Shown in pieces: positions 1 through 10,220 of a stretch of 33,040 nucleotides of DNA. How positions within the stretch are numbered: the first letter of the stretch is position 1; every line of letters starts with the position of its first letter. The DNA comes from Chara braunii. Its lineage: Eukaryota > Streptophyta > Charophyceae > Charales > Characeae. Where the stretch lies: the NCBI GenBank assembly GCA_003427395.1, contig BFEA01000024.1, positions 1,984,763-2,017,802 of the forward strand, in the 5' to 3' direction. The notes below the pieces were generated by a model. That model was not told where the DNA came from. It saw only the letters and a program-made list of their open reading frames with translations, and searched no databases. The position numbers were made by a program, and so were the translations under genes.

Positions 1-1267
1 CGTGTATACCGTTCGCCCGAACATGGAGGCAGGTCCGGGATCAGGCTTAGTCAATTTGCACAACTGGGGTGTTACTGCAGTCACTGCCCAGAGTAGTGAA
101 TCTAGGTGACCCTGCAGTAACCGACTCAACTAGCAAAATGGGTTGACCGCGGTATGTAAGAGAAGTGGGAGAAGTGCCAGAAGTGGGCTGTTCAGCACTG
201 GTATGTCGACTGGCAAGCGGACCTGCAAACCCGTTGTCAAAAGGAACAGCTTGTGCGTCTACCAGCTGAGCAAGGCGCATTTGCTGCTACCCATATTTCT
301 TTGCTGAATTCATGTTCTGTTTCCTCTTGTTTCTCACTTCCCTTTTCTTTGCCCTTCTCTCTTTTTTTCTGGCGCTTCTCTCGTAATTTTTCACAGCTTT
401 TCATTTTCTTTTTTCCAACTTCCCAATCTGCTTCCTCTCCTCATTCTCTTCTCTGGTCGTGCTCCAGTCCCTCAATTCTCATTGCCCAGTGTAGGAGCAG
501 GGATGACCACCTCCATCATTCAGCTGGCAGACGGAAGATGGAAGGCTCCATCACAACAACAGAAAACAACAGAGACGCACGGCCGACAGTCGAGCATGTA
601 AAAACGGAGCCATCTGCCAAGGCGATGGGGAAGAGATTCCCCCCAAAACCAGACACCCCAACACACAAAGTGTAACTATTAGTTTTAACTCGTACCTACC
701 ATTAACATACATTACACATGCTTAAGGGCAGGTAATTTGGTGACGAATTCCAGTGAAATTATGCTTAAACACCATGACCAGGCATCAAGCACGCTGCCGA
801 TCCAGTCACGAATTCTCGTGACAGGAGGTTCAACACATGCATGAATCCAGACAAGGACTGCTGCACCTTAGGCACAAGGATGCACGCACACGTGTACCAC
901 TAATTCTGCAAGAGGGCATCAACTGCGGGCTTGTCCCGACAAGCAAGTTTGCGAAGCCATGGCTGCAAAGTTGTTGTATCTCACGGAACTCAACCAACAT
1001 TTAAGAAAAGCAAGGGAGAACTGAAAAGACACCCATGCAGTACAACAATGCCTACACCCATATAATGCCCCTCCCCCAGGATGAACACTCCAAGTCGACC
1101 TCCTAAGATTCAAATCAACAAGCAGCAGCATGGTGAGCATAGGCTTGAGACTCCCTTTGATCAATCTTCACCATTCAAAACCACATCCAGCTGTAAAATG
1201 CCATTACAAAAAAACTACAACAGCATTCTCCCCCCGCCATCCCTTACGTATAAAGAAGAAATTTCCA
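1..1267. other. Anonymous DNA, no gene recognised
   Basis: Short open frames occur on both strands, but none carries a domain, motif or composition that I recognise. The stretch from about 300 to 480 is pyrimidine-rich on the plus strand, and its apparent Ser/Phe/Leu-rich peptide follows from that composition. Nothing supports a gene, and a distant exon of a host gene cannot be excluded. Confidence 0.5.
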
Positions 1268-1377
1268 GACCGTCAAATGTGAACGCTCTATTCTCCTGTC
1301 GCCGCCTTGTACATTCCCAGACCACCATCAAATGTGAACATTCTCTTCTCCTCTCTCCCCTTGTACATTCCTCCCTG
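1268..1377. repeat. Imperfect 55-bp tandem duplication
   Basis: Two adjacent copies share 'tcaaatgtgaac' at 1273 and 1328, followed by a pyrimidine-rich segment and 'cttgtacattc'. The spacing is 55 bp. The copies are diverged, so the duplication is not recent. Confidence 0.6.
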
Positions 1378-1582
1378 CCCCTTACAAAGGTAAACGGTTC
1401 CCCATTACTCTTCTTCTGCAATCCCTCCACCCCTATGTGCAGCTGGAATGCCCCTCCCTCTCGTTAACTCCTGGACACAGTGGCCATGTGCACAACCCAA
1501 ACCCTTGATCAGCAAGAATGCCCTCACCATTTCATCTCCGACAAGCAGTCAAATCAAACTTATCAAAGTGACAAATCTAGAC

Positions 1583-1952
1583 AGTACATGTACCTTCACA
1601 GTACACAGCACCTGCATACTACATAGTGCCTACNTAGTACATGTACCTTCACAGTACATAGTACCTGCATAGTACATGTACCTTCACAGTACATAGTACC
1701 TGCATAGTACATGCCCCTTCACAGTACACAGTACCTACATAGCACATATACCTTCACAGTACATAGTATCTGCACAATGCACCTTCACAGTACATAGTAC
1801 CACATCAGATGTGTATAAGAGACAGGTACATAGTACCTGCATAGTACATGCCCCTTCACAGTACACAGTACCTACATAGCACATATACCTTCACAGTACA
1901 TAGTATCTGCACAATGCACCTTCACAGTACATAGTACCTGGCAACCTGCATA
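1583..1952. repeat. 35-bp 'agtac'-rich tandem repeat array
   Basis: The array is built from a ~35-bp unit made of 'catgtaccttcacagtac' followed by 'atagtacctgcatagta', with variants such as 'atgcccc' and 'atatacc'. It is full of the palindrome GTAC. An undetermined base (n) is present at 1634. The array is interrupted by an adapter-like sequence at 1801-1825, so its copy number in this assembly is not reliable. No coding role is seen. Confidence 0.85.
1801..1825 (+). other. Tn5/Nextera mosaic-end adapter left in the assembly
   Basis: Positions 1807-1825 read AGATGTGTATAAGAGACAG, which is the 19-bp transposon mosaic end used in Nextera libraries. The bases just before it, cacatc, match the end of the same mosaic end in the other orientation less its last T, as in a mate-pair circularisation junction. 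The 113 bp on the left (1689-1801) are identical to the 113 bp on the right (1826-1938). This is an in-vitro adapter plus a duplicated flank, not biology of the organism. Confidence 0.93.
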
Positions 1953-3560
1953 GTACACGGTGCCTACAAACTCCAAGAGAAGAGCGTCTGGAAACTTTAC
2001 TATGAACTTGCTAGAAAGCATGCAGAGTGCCCAACCTGTAGGTGGAAACACCAGGTTGGGTGCTTCCGTGGAACTTTTCTTCCCTGTCCTGTCCTCGAGA
2101 CACCTGATGGCATCTCTCTGATCGAGTGTCGAGTTCGGTTGGCATTCCAAATGCTCTCCTATTAATGCTATAATCATTTACATAAAGGTATGAATCAATC
2201 TATGACATGACATCATATGTACACCTACGTGATATATACATCCTGGATTCGCCAGGAATCCACATCCAGCATCGAGCGAAAGGGCTGAACCTCCCAATCC
2301 TTCGCTTCCTCGCTCCCTTCTATCAGAGCTCCTCCTCGATGAACAAACACAAGCACCCCCTATCCTGCATGTCTCCTCTTCTCTGTCTCCCTTAGAAACC
2401 GCCGCCCTGCTGTCAGACCGAGGGTCGTGAGCCATTAGCAAATCCGCATACATGCCACCAGCAACGTTTGGGCTTCTGGAATACTCCTCACGTTCTTAAG
2501 GCCCGCCTCCACCTGCAGCTGGCTTTGATATCTGACAAGAAAAATGATCCTTTTCTGGTTAAATTTGTATACAACACCCCTGCCAGAACCCAGAGCCAAA
2601 AATACAGTCCCAGAAGAAGTTAGAAAAAGGGAAAAACAAAAATGTAGGTGGCAATGAGATCCCCTCATGGTTTCCCTGCTGACCAAAATGCATGCAATTA
2701 ATTGTAGGGGTGTATTTAAGGGCCCCTCGGCTCCAGGATCTCTCATGTAATGAAATGATTACTGTTCTCCAGAAACGAAAAAGAGAAGGAAAAAAAATCA
2801 TGCAATCATGCGAAACACAGTTCACCAGTGCCTATACAAAAAGGATGAATGGTACACATGTTATGATCCTGGGTATTTCACAGTGCAAAATCTCAAAGAA
2901 AGCCAATGCCATTGAATTGCAACTGAAATGAAAGAGATTCGAAATAGACAGAGGCTGTCATGGGCTCACCATGCGTTGAGGCCAGGCTACGAGGAGTCTA
3001 CTCTGGTCCATGCGAACACTTGGCTGCGATTCGGTTCGTCGGTACGGACTGATAGTGATACTGATTGTGCCTGACGTCCGAAGTCCTCGAGTAAGAAGGC
3101 TCGAGTGATTAGGCTTCCACTGGGGCTGGGTAGAGGTAGGGCTGTCCAGTCCTGGTGCCTATAGCTACTGTTCGGTCTATGTCGCCCTCTGAGGAATAGG
3201 GTGATTATCCTGAGTGCTTGTATCACTGAGGTAGGATAGTAGGTATAGGGGTTGCGTTAGGAGAATTGAAGTGAGGCACGGTTGGGAGGCAGTCCTGCCG
3301 TCGTGCATCAGGGTACCCACTAGCTGGTTGAGCTGGAATAGTACCAGGAAGGTGTCCCCTCCGATATCAGAATAGGTGGGAGCCATGAGGCCACACCTGG
3401 CGGGGGGTGTGGTCCATGATTGGCGCCAGCGGAATACCACCAACTCGGGAACAAACCTCCCCACGAGAACTTCCGATTCGGTTGCCAGTAATAATACTGG
3501 GTAGGTTGCCTACTGGGAAGTCTCCCTCCGGCGCTCCAATGACAGTACCCACCTGGGTCG
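1953..3560. other. Anonymous DNA, no gene recognised
   Basis: Several minus-strand open frames of 60-105 codons lie here (for example 2435-2746, 3177-3464 and 3367-3552). None shows a recognisable domain, and neighbouring frames do not join into a longer protein I know. The block 2960-3560 has more even, coding-like composition than its surroundings and could be an old transposon remnant, but I cannot name it. Confidence 0.45.
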
Positions 3561-3589
3561 ATACCCGACCTCTATAACAACCTGGGCTT

Positions 3590-3670
3590 TTGAAAAAAAA
3601 GAAAAAAGAAAAAGGAAAGAATGGAAGAAGGAAAGAATGGAAGAAGAAAAGAATGGAAGAAGAAGATGAA
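3590..3670. repeat. Purine-only GAAAGAATGGAAGAAG repeat
   Basis: About four imperfect copies of a 16-17-bp unit (gaaagaatggaagaag) form an almost pure purine tract on the plus strand. The Lys/Glu/Met-rich peptides in its frames are translations of the repeat and are not treated as genes. Confidence 0.75.
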
Positions 3671-3724
3671 CAAAAGCAAGAACCAATGTCACTCCTCCCT
3701 CATCTCGCCATCAACTCCCTCCTC

Positions 3725-3772
3725 CAGCATCTCCCCCAACATCTCCCCCAACATCTTCCCTATCCCTCCCTA
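3725..3772. repeat. Short CATCTCCCCCAA repeat
   Basis: About three copies of the 12-bp unit catctcccccaa are followed by degenerate ccctatccctcc. It is a small pyrimidine-rich satellite next to the purine repeat at 3590-3670. Confidence 0.6.
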
Positions 3773-4366
3773 TACTCTTAAAAACTGCAAAGGGCGCAGC
3801 GTGACTTCCCCGCGCGGGCCCGTGAGAAACCGCCTGGGAGGCAGAACCGGTGGCCTCACGGGGGGGTCTCCCGCAGGGCTGCTTTCATTTCCCAGTTCTT
3901 TTGGCAGAGGATTGGCAAGCGGGGGTGGGAAGCCATCCGAGAGGCATCGGGGGAGTGGAACCGAGGGCAGCGACAGGCGATCATCGAGGGGGAGCGGCGG
4001 GGTGCATTCGATGGCAACTAAGGCTGAGGGTTTGTCTCACATAACTATGAACTAAAAGAGCGCACTTTGCGAAACAAACGGCAGAAACAGAAAAAAATAA
4101 AAAACAAGACAAACATGAAGGGCACACTGAAACCATTCATTTTTCTATTTCTTCTTTTAACTCCCCCTTCACCGTGTCTCTCAAGTACAAGGCTCACCAC
4201 GTTGATGAAGTTGAGCACGAGCTGCCCCCATCCCCGTGTACCATAACGGTCCACTTGTACGCTGTGAGAAAGAGGCAGAGTGAAGGGGGAGGGGATAAAC
4301 ACAGGGAGGAGAGATGGAGAGCAGACAAACAAAGAACGATAAAGGGAAAGTAAGGGAAAGTACGGA

Positions 4367-4552
4367 GTGTGGAGGCTAAAGAATGAGTCTGTCCTTGACG
4401 ACAGAGAGGATATACATTGCAAGGATGAGGTGGATCAACACATGGAAGACCTAGCTGAGCATTCTCAGTGCAACAATTGCCACGGCGGCTGGCATTGCGC
4501 ATGCCCACCATACACCCCCGACAAATGGCATGTCTATTGCAGGCCAAAATGA
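4367..4552 (+). pseudogene. Cys/His-rich PHD-like fragment
   Basis: A 61-codon plus-strand frame ends with the pattern C-x2-C-x2-GWH-x-A-C-x-CPPYTPDKWHVYC. The order CxxC, GWHxxC, PP, W, C resembles the second half of a PHD-type zinc finger, which reads modified histone tails in known proteins. Only this half is visible: no upstream Cys pairs and no attached domain are seen, and the frame closes at once after the last Cys-Arg-Pro-Lys. The first ~30 residues are acidic and unremarkable. It may be a decayed transposon-carried finger or a chance resemblance. What I see is the Cys/His spacing; the PHD assignment is an inference. Confidence 0.3.
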
Positions 4553-4559
4553 AGGAAGA

Positions 4560-5047
4560 ACGGTCACCACAAAGACCATGCATTCAGTACAGTGCCCATG
4601 GGCGCAAAATGGACATATAGTGTCTGGATGCGGAGGGTGCCTGCAGTCAGGAACGGAGGGAGAGTCCTTTGCACGCATGGATGCAGAAACCATGTCATTG
4701 TAGTGATTGTGACAGAGACGATGGCGGTTACAACCGAGTGTAACAGTGTTTGTGGCTGTTCAAAGGAGAAGGTCGCACAGTGTTGGTACATTGTTTTGCT
4801 GCAGCATGGCGCCAGAGGAATGATCTTCGGCATATAAGAGATTGAGGACGGTTTGTTGTGGCAAGAAAACAGCGTCATTTTGTAAGAAATCAGTGACATC
4901 AGTCATGGCATGGGCCATGGTCAGAGGCATGTACAATGGCCATGTAATGGCCAGGCCTGTGCACAATGTAGGCAGAGATGTGGGATGGAGGATTAAACCA
5001 CTCACCTGCTCGCGCATTGCGTAGTTCAAGTTGATGGTCCCTCATTG
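4560..5047. other. Anonymous DNA, no gene recognised
   Basis: The open frames on both strands are short and give no family match that I recognise. The region separates the Cys/His fragment from the repeated 3' part of the RT element. Confidence 0.4.
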
Positions 5048-6160
5048 CTACTTGTAGGACAGCAATGGTAAAGCCTCCTTCGCTGGTATACTTACAATCC
5101 TCTGCTGTAGTTGGGGAAGATCAGCATCAAGCTGATGGGCGATTGCAAGGAAGTCTGATGATGTATAAAACGGGCGGTGGAGAATGTGAAGACAGATGTT
5201 AGTTGCCGTCAGACCACAGAGATTGGTGAGGTTGTCAGGCTGGTTCGTTGGATTCTGGCCAACAATTTGCAGATCAGCCGGATGGTGTTGCAAGGCAATA
5301 CTGTGTTGGGTTGTTTGCTGGTCAGTCATTTGCAGATCACCCACGTGGTCTGCGCATGGCGGAGCACAAATTTGTGGTTCACCCGAACAGTGCTGGTCAG
5401 CCAGTTGCAGATCCCCCATGTGGTCTACGCCTCGTGAGGTCAACTGCAAGCCGGGCAGATTATGTTCCAATCCCTCAACGTTTAGGGCTGCATCCTGAGT
5501 AGGTACTGTCCCTGGAGTCGGGAGTGTACTTTGGGCAGGGACCACATCGTGTTGTACAGGTGAGTCGTGAATATCTAACGCCGCAGGGTATAAAACATGG
5601 TGCCGTGGCTGCCTGCAGGCAGCTGGACTGTCTGCAGGAGGCATAGGAGCGGATATTGCCGTTTGAAACAAAGGAACCGCAACAACATGTGGAGGCGGCA
5701 CAAAGAGATCGGGGCAGACAAAGAAACAGGTTGCTGATCCCCGGACAAGTGACGATGCCGCGGATGTCGTCGGCGATACACAACAAGAGGAGTAGTGGTG
5801 TTGCAAACAGAAGATGAACTTGTCCCTAGCAACGAAGGTGGAACAATGAGAACAATGGAAACTGGAGAGTCTGTTCGCAAGCGAGACCGTGGAGGAGATG
5901 CGGGTGGTGAGGAGGAACGTAGCCGTTTGCGGCCAAGCACAAAAAGAGATGAGAGGGGAATGGATTGGGCAAGATTTCGGAATGAAGGACGTGAGTGTCG
6001 GAGAGACTGTGATTGGTGAGGTTCTCAGGCTGGTTTGTTGGATGCTGGCCACAATTTGCAGATCACCCGGATGGTGTTGCAAGGCCATACTGTGTTGGGT
6101 TGTTTGCTGGTCAGTCATTTGCAGATCACCCCCGTGGCGGAGCACAAATTTGCTGTTCAC
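5048..6160 (-). CDS. 370-codon Pro/Ser/Thr/His-rich open frame in the RT element's 3' region
   Basis: This minus-strand frame covers 370 codons and spans most of one ~780-bp tandem unit plus part of the next. Its product is rich in Pro, Ser, Gln and His and contains a repeated block (HVGDLQMTDQQTTQHSIALQ near the C-terminus and a close copy at the N-terminus) that reflects the DNA duplication. No enzyme motif, transmembrane segment or known domain is visible. It lies downstream, in the transcriptional sense, of the RT motifs at 7.2-9.4 kb on the same strand, so it may be a 3' or C-terminal extension of that element. It may equally be an open frame that survives by chance in repeated DNA. Confidence 0.25.
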   Translation of the reverse strand: MNSKFVLRHGGDLQMTDQQTTQHSMALQHHPGDLQIVASIQQTSLRTSPITVSPTLTSFIPKSCPIHSPLISFCAWPQTATFLLTTRISSTVSLANRLSSFHCSHCSTFVARDKFIFCLQHHYSSCCVSPTTSAASSLVRGSATCFFVCPDLFVPPPHVVAVPLFQTAISAPMPPADSPAACRQPRHHVLYPAALDIHDSPVQHDVVPAQSTLPTPGTVPTQDAALNVEGLEHNLPGLQLTSRGVDHMGDLQLADQHCSGEPQICAPPCADHVGDLQMTDQQTTQHSIALQHHPADLQIVGQNPTNQPDNLTNLCGLTATNICLHILHRPFYTSSDFLAIAHQLDADLPQLQQRIVSIPAKEALPLLSYK

Positions 6161-6783
6161 CCAAACAGTGTTGGTCAGCCAGTCGCAGATCCCTCATGTG
6201 GTCTACGCCTCGTGGGGTCAACTGCAATCCGAGTGGATTCCAATCCCTCAATGTTTAGGGTCGCATCCTGAGTAGGGACTGTCCTTGGAGTCGGGAGTGT
6301 ACTCTGGGCAGAGACCACATCGTGTTGTACAGGTGAGTCGTGAATATCTAACGTCGCAGGGTATAAAACATGGTGTTGTGGCTGCCTGCAGGCAGATGGA
6401 CTGTCTGCAGGAGTCATAGGAGCGGATATTGCCATTTGAAACAAAGGAACCGCAACAACCTGTGGAGGAGGCGCAGAGAGAATCGGGGCAGACAAAGAAA
6501 CAGGTTGCTGATCCCAGGACAAGTGACGATGCCGCGGATGTCGTCGGTGATACACAACAAGAGTAGTGGTGTTGTGAACAGAAGCTGAACTCGTACCTAG
6601 CAACGCAGGTGGAACAATGGGGACAATGGAAACTGGAGAGTCTGTTCGCAAGTGAGACTATGGAGGAGATGGGGGTGGTGAGGAGGAACGCAGTCGTCTA
6701 CGGCCAAGCACAGACAAAGATGAGAGGGGAGTGAATTGTGCAAGATTTCGGAATAAAGGACGTAAGTGTCGGAGAGACTGTGA
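5221..6783. repeat. ~780-bp tandem duplication
   Basis: Copy 1 (5221-6013) and copy 2 (6011-6783) both begin with gattggtgaggtt and end at ggagagactgtgat. The offset falls from 790 bp at the left to about 771 bp at the right because of small deletions in copy 2. Shared landmarks include 'gtgttgggttgtttgctggtc' type text at 5303 and 6093 and 'caatccctca' at 5468 and 6241. The copies differ by scattered substitutions, so the duplication is moderately old. Confidence 0.92.
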
Positions 6784-6859
6784 TGTTCTTTGCACTGGAG
6801 CTGCAGGATAGACAACTGTAGCAGTAGAAACTACACTAGGGGGATTTACAGTTATGGAA

Positions 6860-7146
6860 ACTGTTCTACTGAAAACTGCAGCAGTGGAAACCGTGGCAGT
6901 AGAAACTGCGAAATGGAAATTGGAGCAGTGGAAACTGGAGCACTGGAGACTGCAACAGTGGACACTGCAACAGTGGAAACCGCAACAGTGGACACTGCAG
7001 CAGTGGAAATTGCAGTGAGTGGAGACGGCAGCAGTGGAAACCGCAACAGTGGACACTGCAGTAGTGAAAACTGCAGGAGTGGAGACTGCAACAGTGGAAA
7101 CTGCAGGAGTGGAGACTGCAACAGTGGAAACTGCGGTAGCAGCGGA
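6860..7146 (-). repeat. 15-bp minisatellite (Val-Ala-Val-Ser-Thr-like units)
   Basis: About 18 copies of a 15-bp unit such as gcaacagtggacact follow one another. The unit length is a multiple of three, so frames stay open: one minus frame gives TVAVS pentapeptides, another gives HCC-type runs and a plus frame gives CNSGN. It sits between the RT C-terminal motifs and the tandem 780-bp repeats, on the strand of the RT element, so it could encode a low-complexity linker. The Cys/His richness of one frame comes from the repeat and is not evidence of a metal-binding protein. Confidence 0.85.
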
Positions 7147-7249
7147 TGACTAAGCAGGGGCAGGACGAGAGCATCGTGGGGGCGAAGAAGAAATTGGATG
7201 ATACAAGGACCATCGCAACATGCGTCGGAACCCCTGAGAGAGACGCGTC

Positions 7250-9391
7250 ACATGTGTAGGACAGCGACGTTGGCGGGAGCGCATGTAGCAGCTCCACCCC
7301 TAGCAAGGGTTGGTGGGGAATGCCCACGTGAAAGCATACAACGAGTAAGTGTTGTTGCCGCAGTTCGAAAGTCCTGCCAATTGTTACAGATTTGTTCAAA
7401 TCTGATCAATTGCCCAGTGAACACACCAGCCGGTTGATGGGAAGGAAGTCCTGCCAATTGTTACAGATTTGTTCAAATCTGATCAATTGCCCAGTGAACA
7501 CACCAGCCGGTTGATGGGAAGGAATGTTGGAGATCGCACTTGGATAACGAATGACAGGGAAATCCCAAGCAGCCGCTTTATCAAAGACGCTTATGCGAAG
7601 CGAGCCATCGGAACGGACCTGTAGCTGCATACCTAAAAAGGTACAGGAGCCATCTGTAGCTGTAGTCTCCTTCCACTCCAGCCCATAGTGTTTTGGTGGA
7701 TGAGGTAAATGCCCCCATGAAAGAACATCATCACTGAGGCGATAGGTGAAGGCATATTGTTGAGCAGCTTGAAGATCATGTTGACGAGTGTCATCAACAA
7801 AGCGTGCTTCATCCCAATACAACTTATATTAGAAATATCTGGGCCAACATTTGTTCCCATTGGAATACCGATAATTTGTTTCTGAAGCGTGCCATCTCTC
7901 GTGTATAGAAAAACGTTTTGTACAACAAAGCGGAGATGTTGGAGAATCTGAGAAACAGAAAGGGTATCCGAGCCTGAATCAATTGTCCATTGGCCACAAC
8001 TAGGTCCTCGAATAACCATGTTGAGGACAACGCATCATGAATGCGTGCGAGCTTGCCGAAGGGCATAAGCATGAGCTTCATCAACAACTTTTGCCACATT
8101 ATTCAGAATGCGGTTATGAGGAAGGTTGGTGTACATTGTGGTAAAATCAACAGTGCGAGGAGAGAGGCCACGAAGAGACGATGCATTGTTTTTCAGGTCA
8201 ATTGCCACTTCATCGGCACTCTGAACGATCCAGCACCATCGAACACCAACCTGTTGATAGAGCTCGACGAGTAGAGATCACTCCTTGCAAAGCAACGCTA
8301 AGATACGACGAAGTAGTCGTTGTGCTAGCCAAGGGTTTGTGAGGAGGCCGTTCATGAATGGTGCGAATTGTTGGACGAGGGCGAGCACGCGGGGGAACAA
8401 CACTATTATTTTGTGTTGTGACTCCAAGAATGCTGCGAAGAGTTGGAAGAGACTTGTGAGCTTTGAGCACATAGCAAAGGTAAGGTAGGGTATCTGTGTG
8501 GGTGTAACCCCAATGGCAAATCCACACTGCATGGTGGTCAAGGACATCAGCAACGGACTCTTGAGGACGAGTATAAGTGGGACTGTCCAAATGGGTAGAG
8601 AGATGAAACAGATATCAATTCTTGCAACAAATTGCCAAATTGTGTGATGTTTTGTCCACAGGGACAATGTCAAAGTGTTGTTGAAGATGGTGCAAGGAGG
8701 CTGGGTCACATGATTGGAGAACGAAGATACATTGGATTGACAATGTGCAAGGATTGCAGAACGCCAATTGTTCAGCTTCTGAGAAAGAGACGAGAAAGAA
8801 GCAGATCGAGAATGTCTGGCCAAAAATCTTTTGTAATTGGCAATGTACTCGTCAGGTCCAATTGCCAGTGCCTGGAGCAGTTTCCCCATTCAGCCGATAC
8901 TTTGAGCCTTCTTGAAAAAGTTTGCGAAGGCTATCATCGGAGATGATATTGTAGTCAACAGATACAATATGGCCATCCACAAGATCAGAACAATGTGGAA
9001 AGGCTCTGCAACATTCGCAATCAGAAGAGTCGCGTAAGGTCATGCTAGGAGTAACACTCAAGGCCACATCAGTGAAGTTACAAAACTGGACACGCATGGG
9101 TGGCATCAGTTTGTCACATACACGAACATGTGTGGCTGCTCGAGGACTGGGGTGCAATGCAACTACATCTGGCAATTGTAACACATGGCGCAAGTTTGTA
9201 GCACGAGCTACCTCATGCGCATGTACGACCTTGATGTGGTCAGTAAATGGGTCACGAGGTTGTGGCGTGTATGCTGCGATTTTCGGATGAGGCATTCGAG
9301 TTCTCGAATGTCTGCTGTCGTGTCTGCATTGGAGACATTGTTGTAAAGCCATTGCAAAAGTCCTACCCGCCATGCTGGTGCTGCGAGCCAT
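7250..9391 (-). pseudogene. Decayed reverse transcriptase of the 'GIPMGTN' eukaryotic retroelement type
   Basis: In minus-strand order I see a Cys-rich block followed by GHIVSVDYNII and LRKLFQEGSKYR (8900-9020), SPTYTRPQE (about 8560-8585) and LPYLCYVLKAHKSLPTLR (about 8440-8500). RT motif A is DFTTMYTNLPHN (8113-8148), motif B is IIGIPMGTNVGP (7841-7880) and motif C is YRLSDDVLS (7715-7744). Then come FLGMQL, FDKAAAWDFPVIRYP and QPAGVFTGQLIRF. The order and spacing match a family of RT proteins found in cnidarians, fungi and algae whose motif C is normally RYIDDV; their exact place, perhaps near Penelope-like elements, is uncertain. Here the residue before DD is Ser. The frame changes several times (near 7820, 8200 and 8880), so no intact polymerase is made. 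No GIY-YIG endonuclease is visible. Confidence 0.85.
7371..7524. repeat. Perfect-looking 77-bp tandem duplication inside the RT
   Basis: The segment gtcctgccaattgttacag to gatgggaaggaa is present at 7371-7447 and again at 7448-7524 with no difference that I can see. It covers the codons for QPAGVFTGQLIRF and NNWQDF in the RT C-terminal part. Because 77 is not a multiple of three, it puts the downstream part out of frame. The lack of divergence means it is recent or an assembly duplication. Confidence 0.93.
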
Positions 9392-9703
9392 CGGAACGGA
9401 CCCGTAGCTGCATACCTAAAAAGGTACAAGAGCCATCTGTAGTTGTAGTCTCCTTCCACTCCAACCCATAGTGTTCTGGTGGAGGAGGTAAATATCCACA
9501 TGAAAGAACATCATCAATGAGGCGATAGGTGAAGGCATATTGTTGAGCAGCTTGAAGATCATGTTGACGAATGTCGTCAACAAAGCGTGCTTCATCCCAA
9601 TACAGCGTTAGATTAGAAATTTCTGGGCCAGCATTCGTTCCCATTGGAATACCGATAATTTGTTTCCGAAGCGTGCCATCTCTCGTGTATAGAAAAGTGT
9701 TTG

Positions 9704-9708
<5 letters not shown>
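9385..9708 (-). pseudogene. Second partial RT copy (motifs B to C)
   Basis: This ~324-bp segment is a close copy of 7599-7924. It encodes FLYTRDGTLRKQIIGIPMG, FVDDIRQHDLQAAQQYAF and YRLIDDVLS, with the usual Ile before DD where the main copy has Ser. It also runs on without the frameshift that the main copy shows near 7820. It lies directly 5' (minus sense) of the N-terminal part of the main copy, and at its other end it stops where a (CA)n repeat begins. It is therefore a fragment of a second, better-preserved element, or a partial tandem copy. A longer frame continues leftwards into the microsatellite only by chance. Confidence 0.88.
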
Positions 9709-9738
<30 letters not shown>

Positions 9739-9758
9739 GTAGCGAGAGAAAGAGCGAG

Positions 9759-9835
<77 letters not shown>

Positions 9836-9838
9836 AGA
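9706..9838 (+). repeat. (CA)n(GA)n compound microsatellite
   Basis: About 15 CA units (9706-9736) are followed by a short cgcgtagcg break and then a long (GA)n run to about 9828. The CA part starts exactly where the RT fragment stops. Confidence 0.95.
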
Positions 9839-10055
9839 GGGTAGGTGGGTGAAGCATACGTTTGGTGAGGGTATGGTACGACACAGTTGCTATCTAACAT
9901 AACCCTCTGCTGCAAAAGTCTAATTGAAACATCAAACCCCAAGCAAACCCTCCATACACAGCTTCCAATGAGGTTCTTGGTGCAGGTAAAAAAACAAAAA
10001 ACTTCAATCATGTGAGCTTTGCCCATTGTGCCTTACATACCACTACAGATGACAT
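9839..10055. repeat. 205-bp direct repeat, copy 1
   Basis: The segment starts at gggtaggtgggtgaagcat and ends at ccactacagatgacat. It matches 10221-10424 closely, with one extra ~13-bp insert (aacataaccctct) in this copy. Both copies directly follow a (CA)n(GA)n microsatellite, so the duplicated unit includes the microsatellite. Confidence 0.92.
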
Positions 10056-10108
10056 GTCCTCTTCTCCCTCTCTGCCTACGGTTAACCAGGCAGCTCTGTT
10101 TGATGATA

Positions 10109-10132
10109 CACACACACACACACACACACACA

Positions 10133-10210
<78 letters not shown>

Positions 10211-10220
10211 GAGAGACAGA
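10109..10220 (+). repeat. (CA)n(GA)n(GACA)n compound microsatellite
   Basis: CA units at about 10109-10131 are followed by GA units to about 10186 and then six to seven GACA units. It is the counterpart of 9706-9838 in the duplicated cassette but differs in its third component. Confidence 0.95.

Noticed and set aside
1081-1467. 128-codon plus-strand frame
   Set aside because: No known domain; it spans a local 55-bp duplication and pyrimidine-rich DNA, and the antisense frame is also open.
3819-3862. cccgtgag/ctcacggg inverted repeat as a terminator or regulator
   Set aside because: The 8-bp arms with a 28-nt loop in GC-rich DNA can easily arise by chance, and no gene is nearby.
6658-7399. 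Cys/His-rich (HCC-type) frame resembling a metal-binding protein
   Set aside because: It is one of three readings of a 15-bp minisatellite; other frames are equally open, and the Cys pattern follows the repeat unit.
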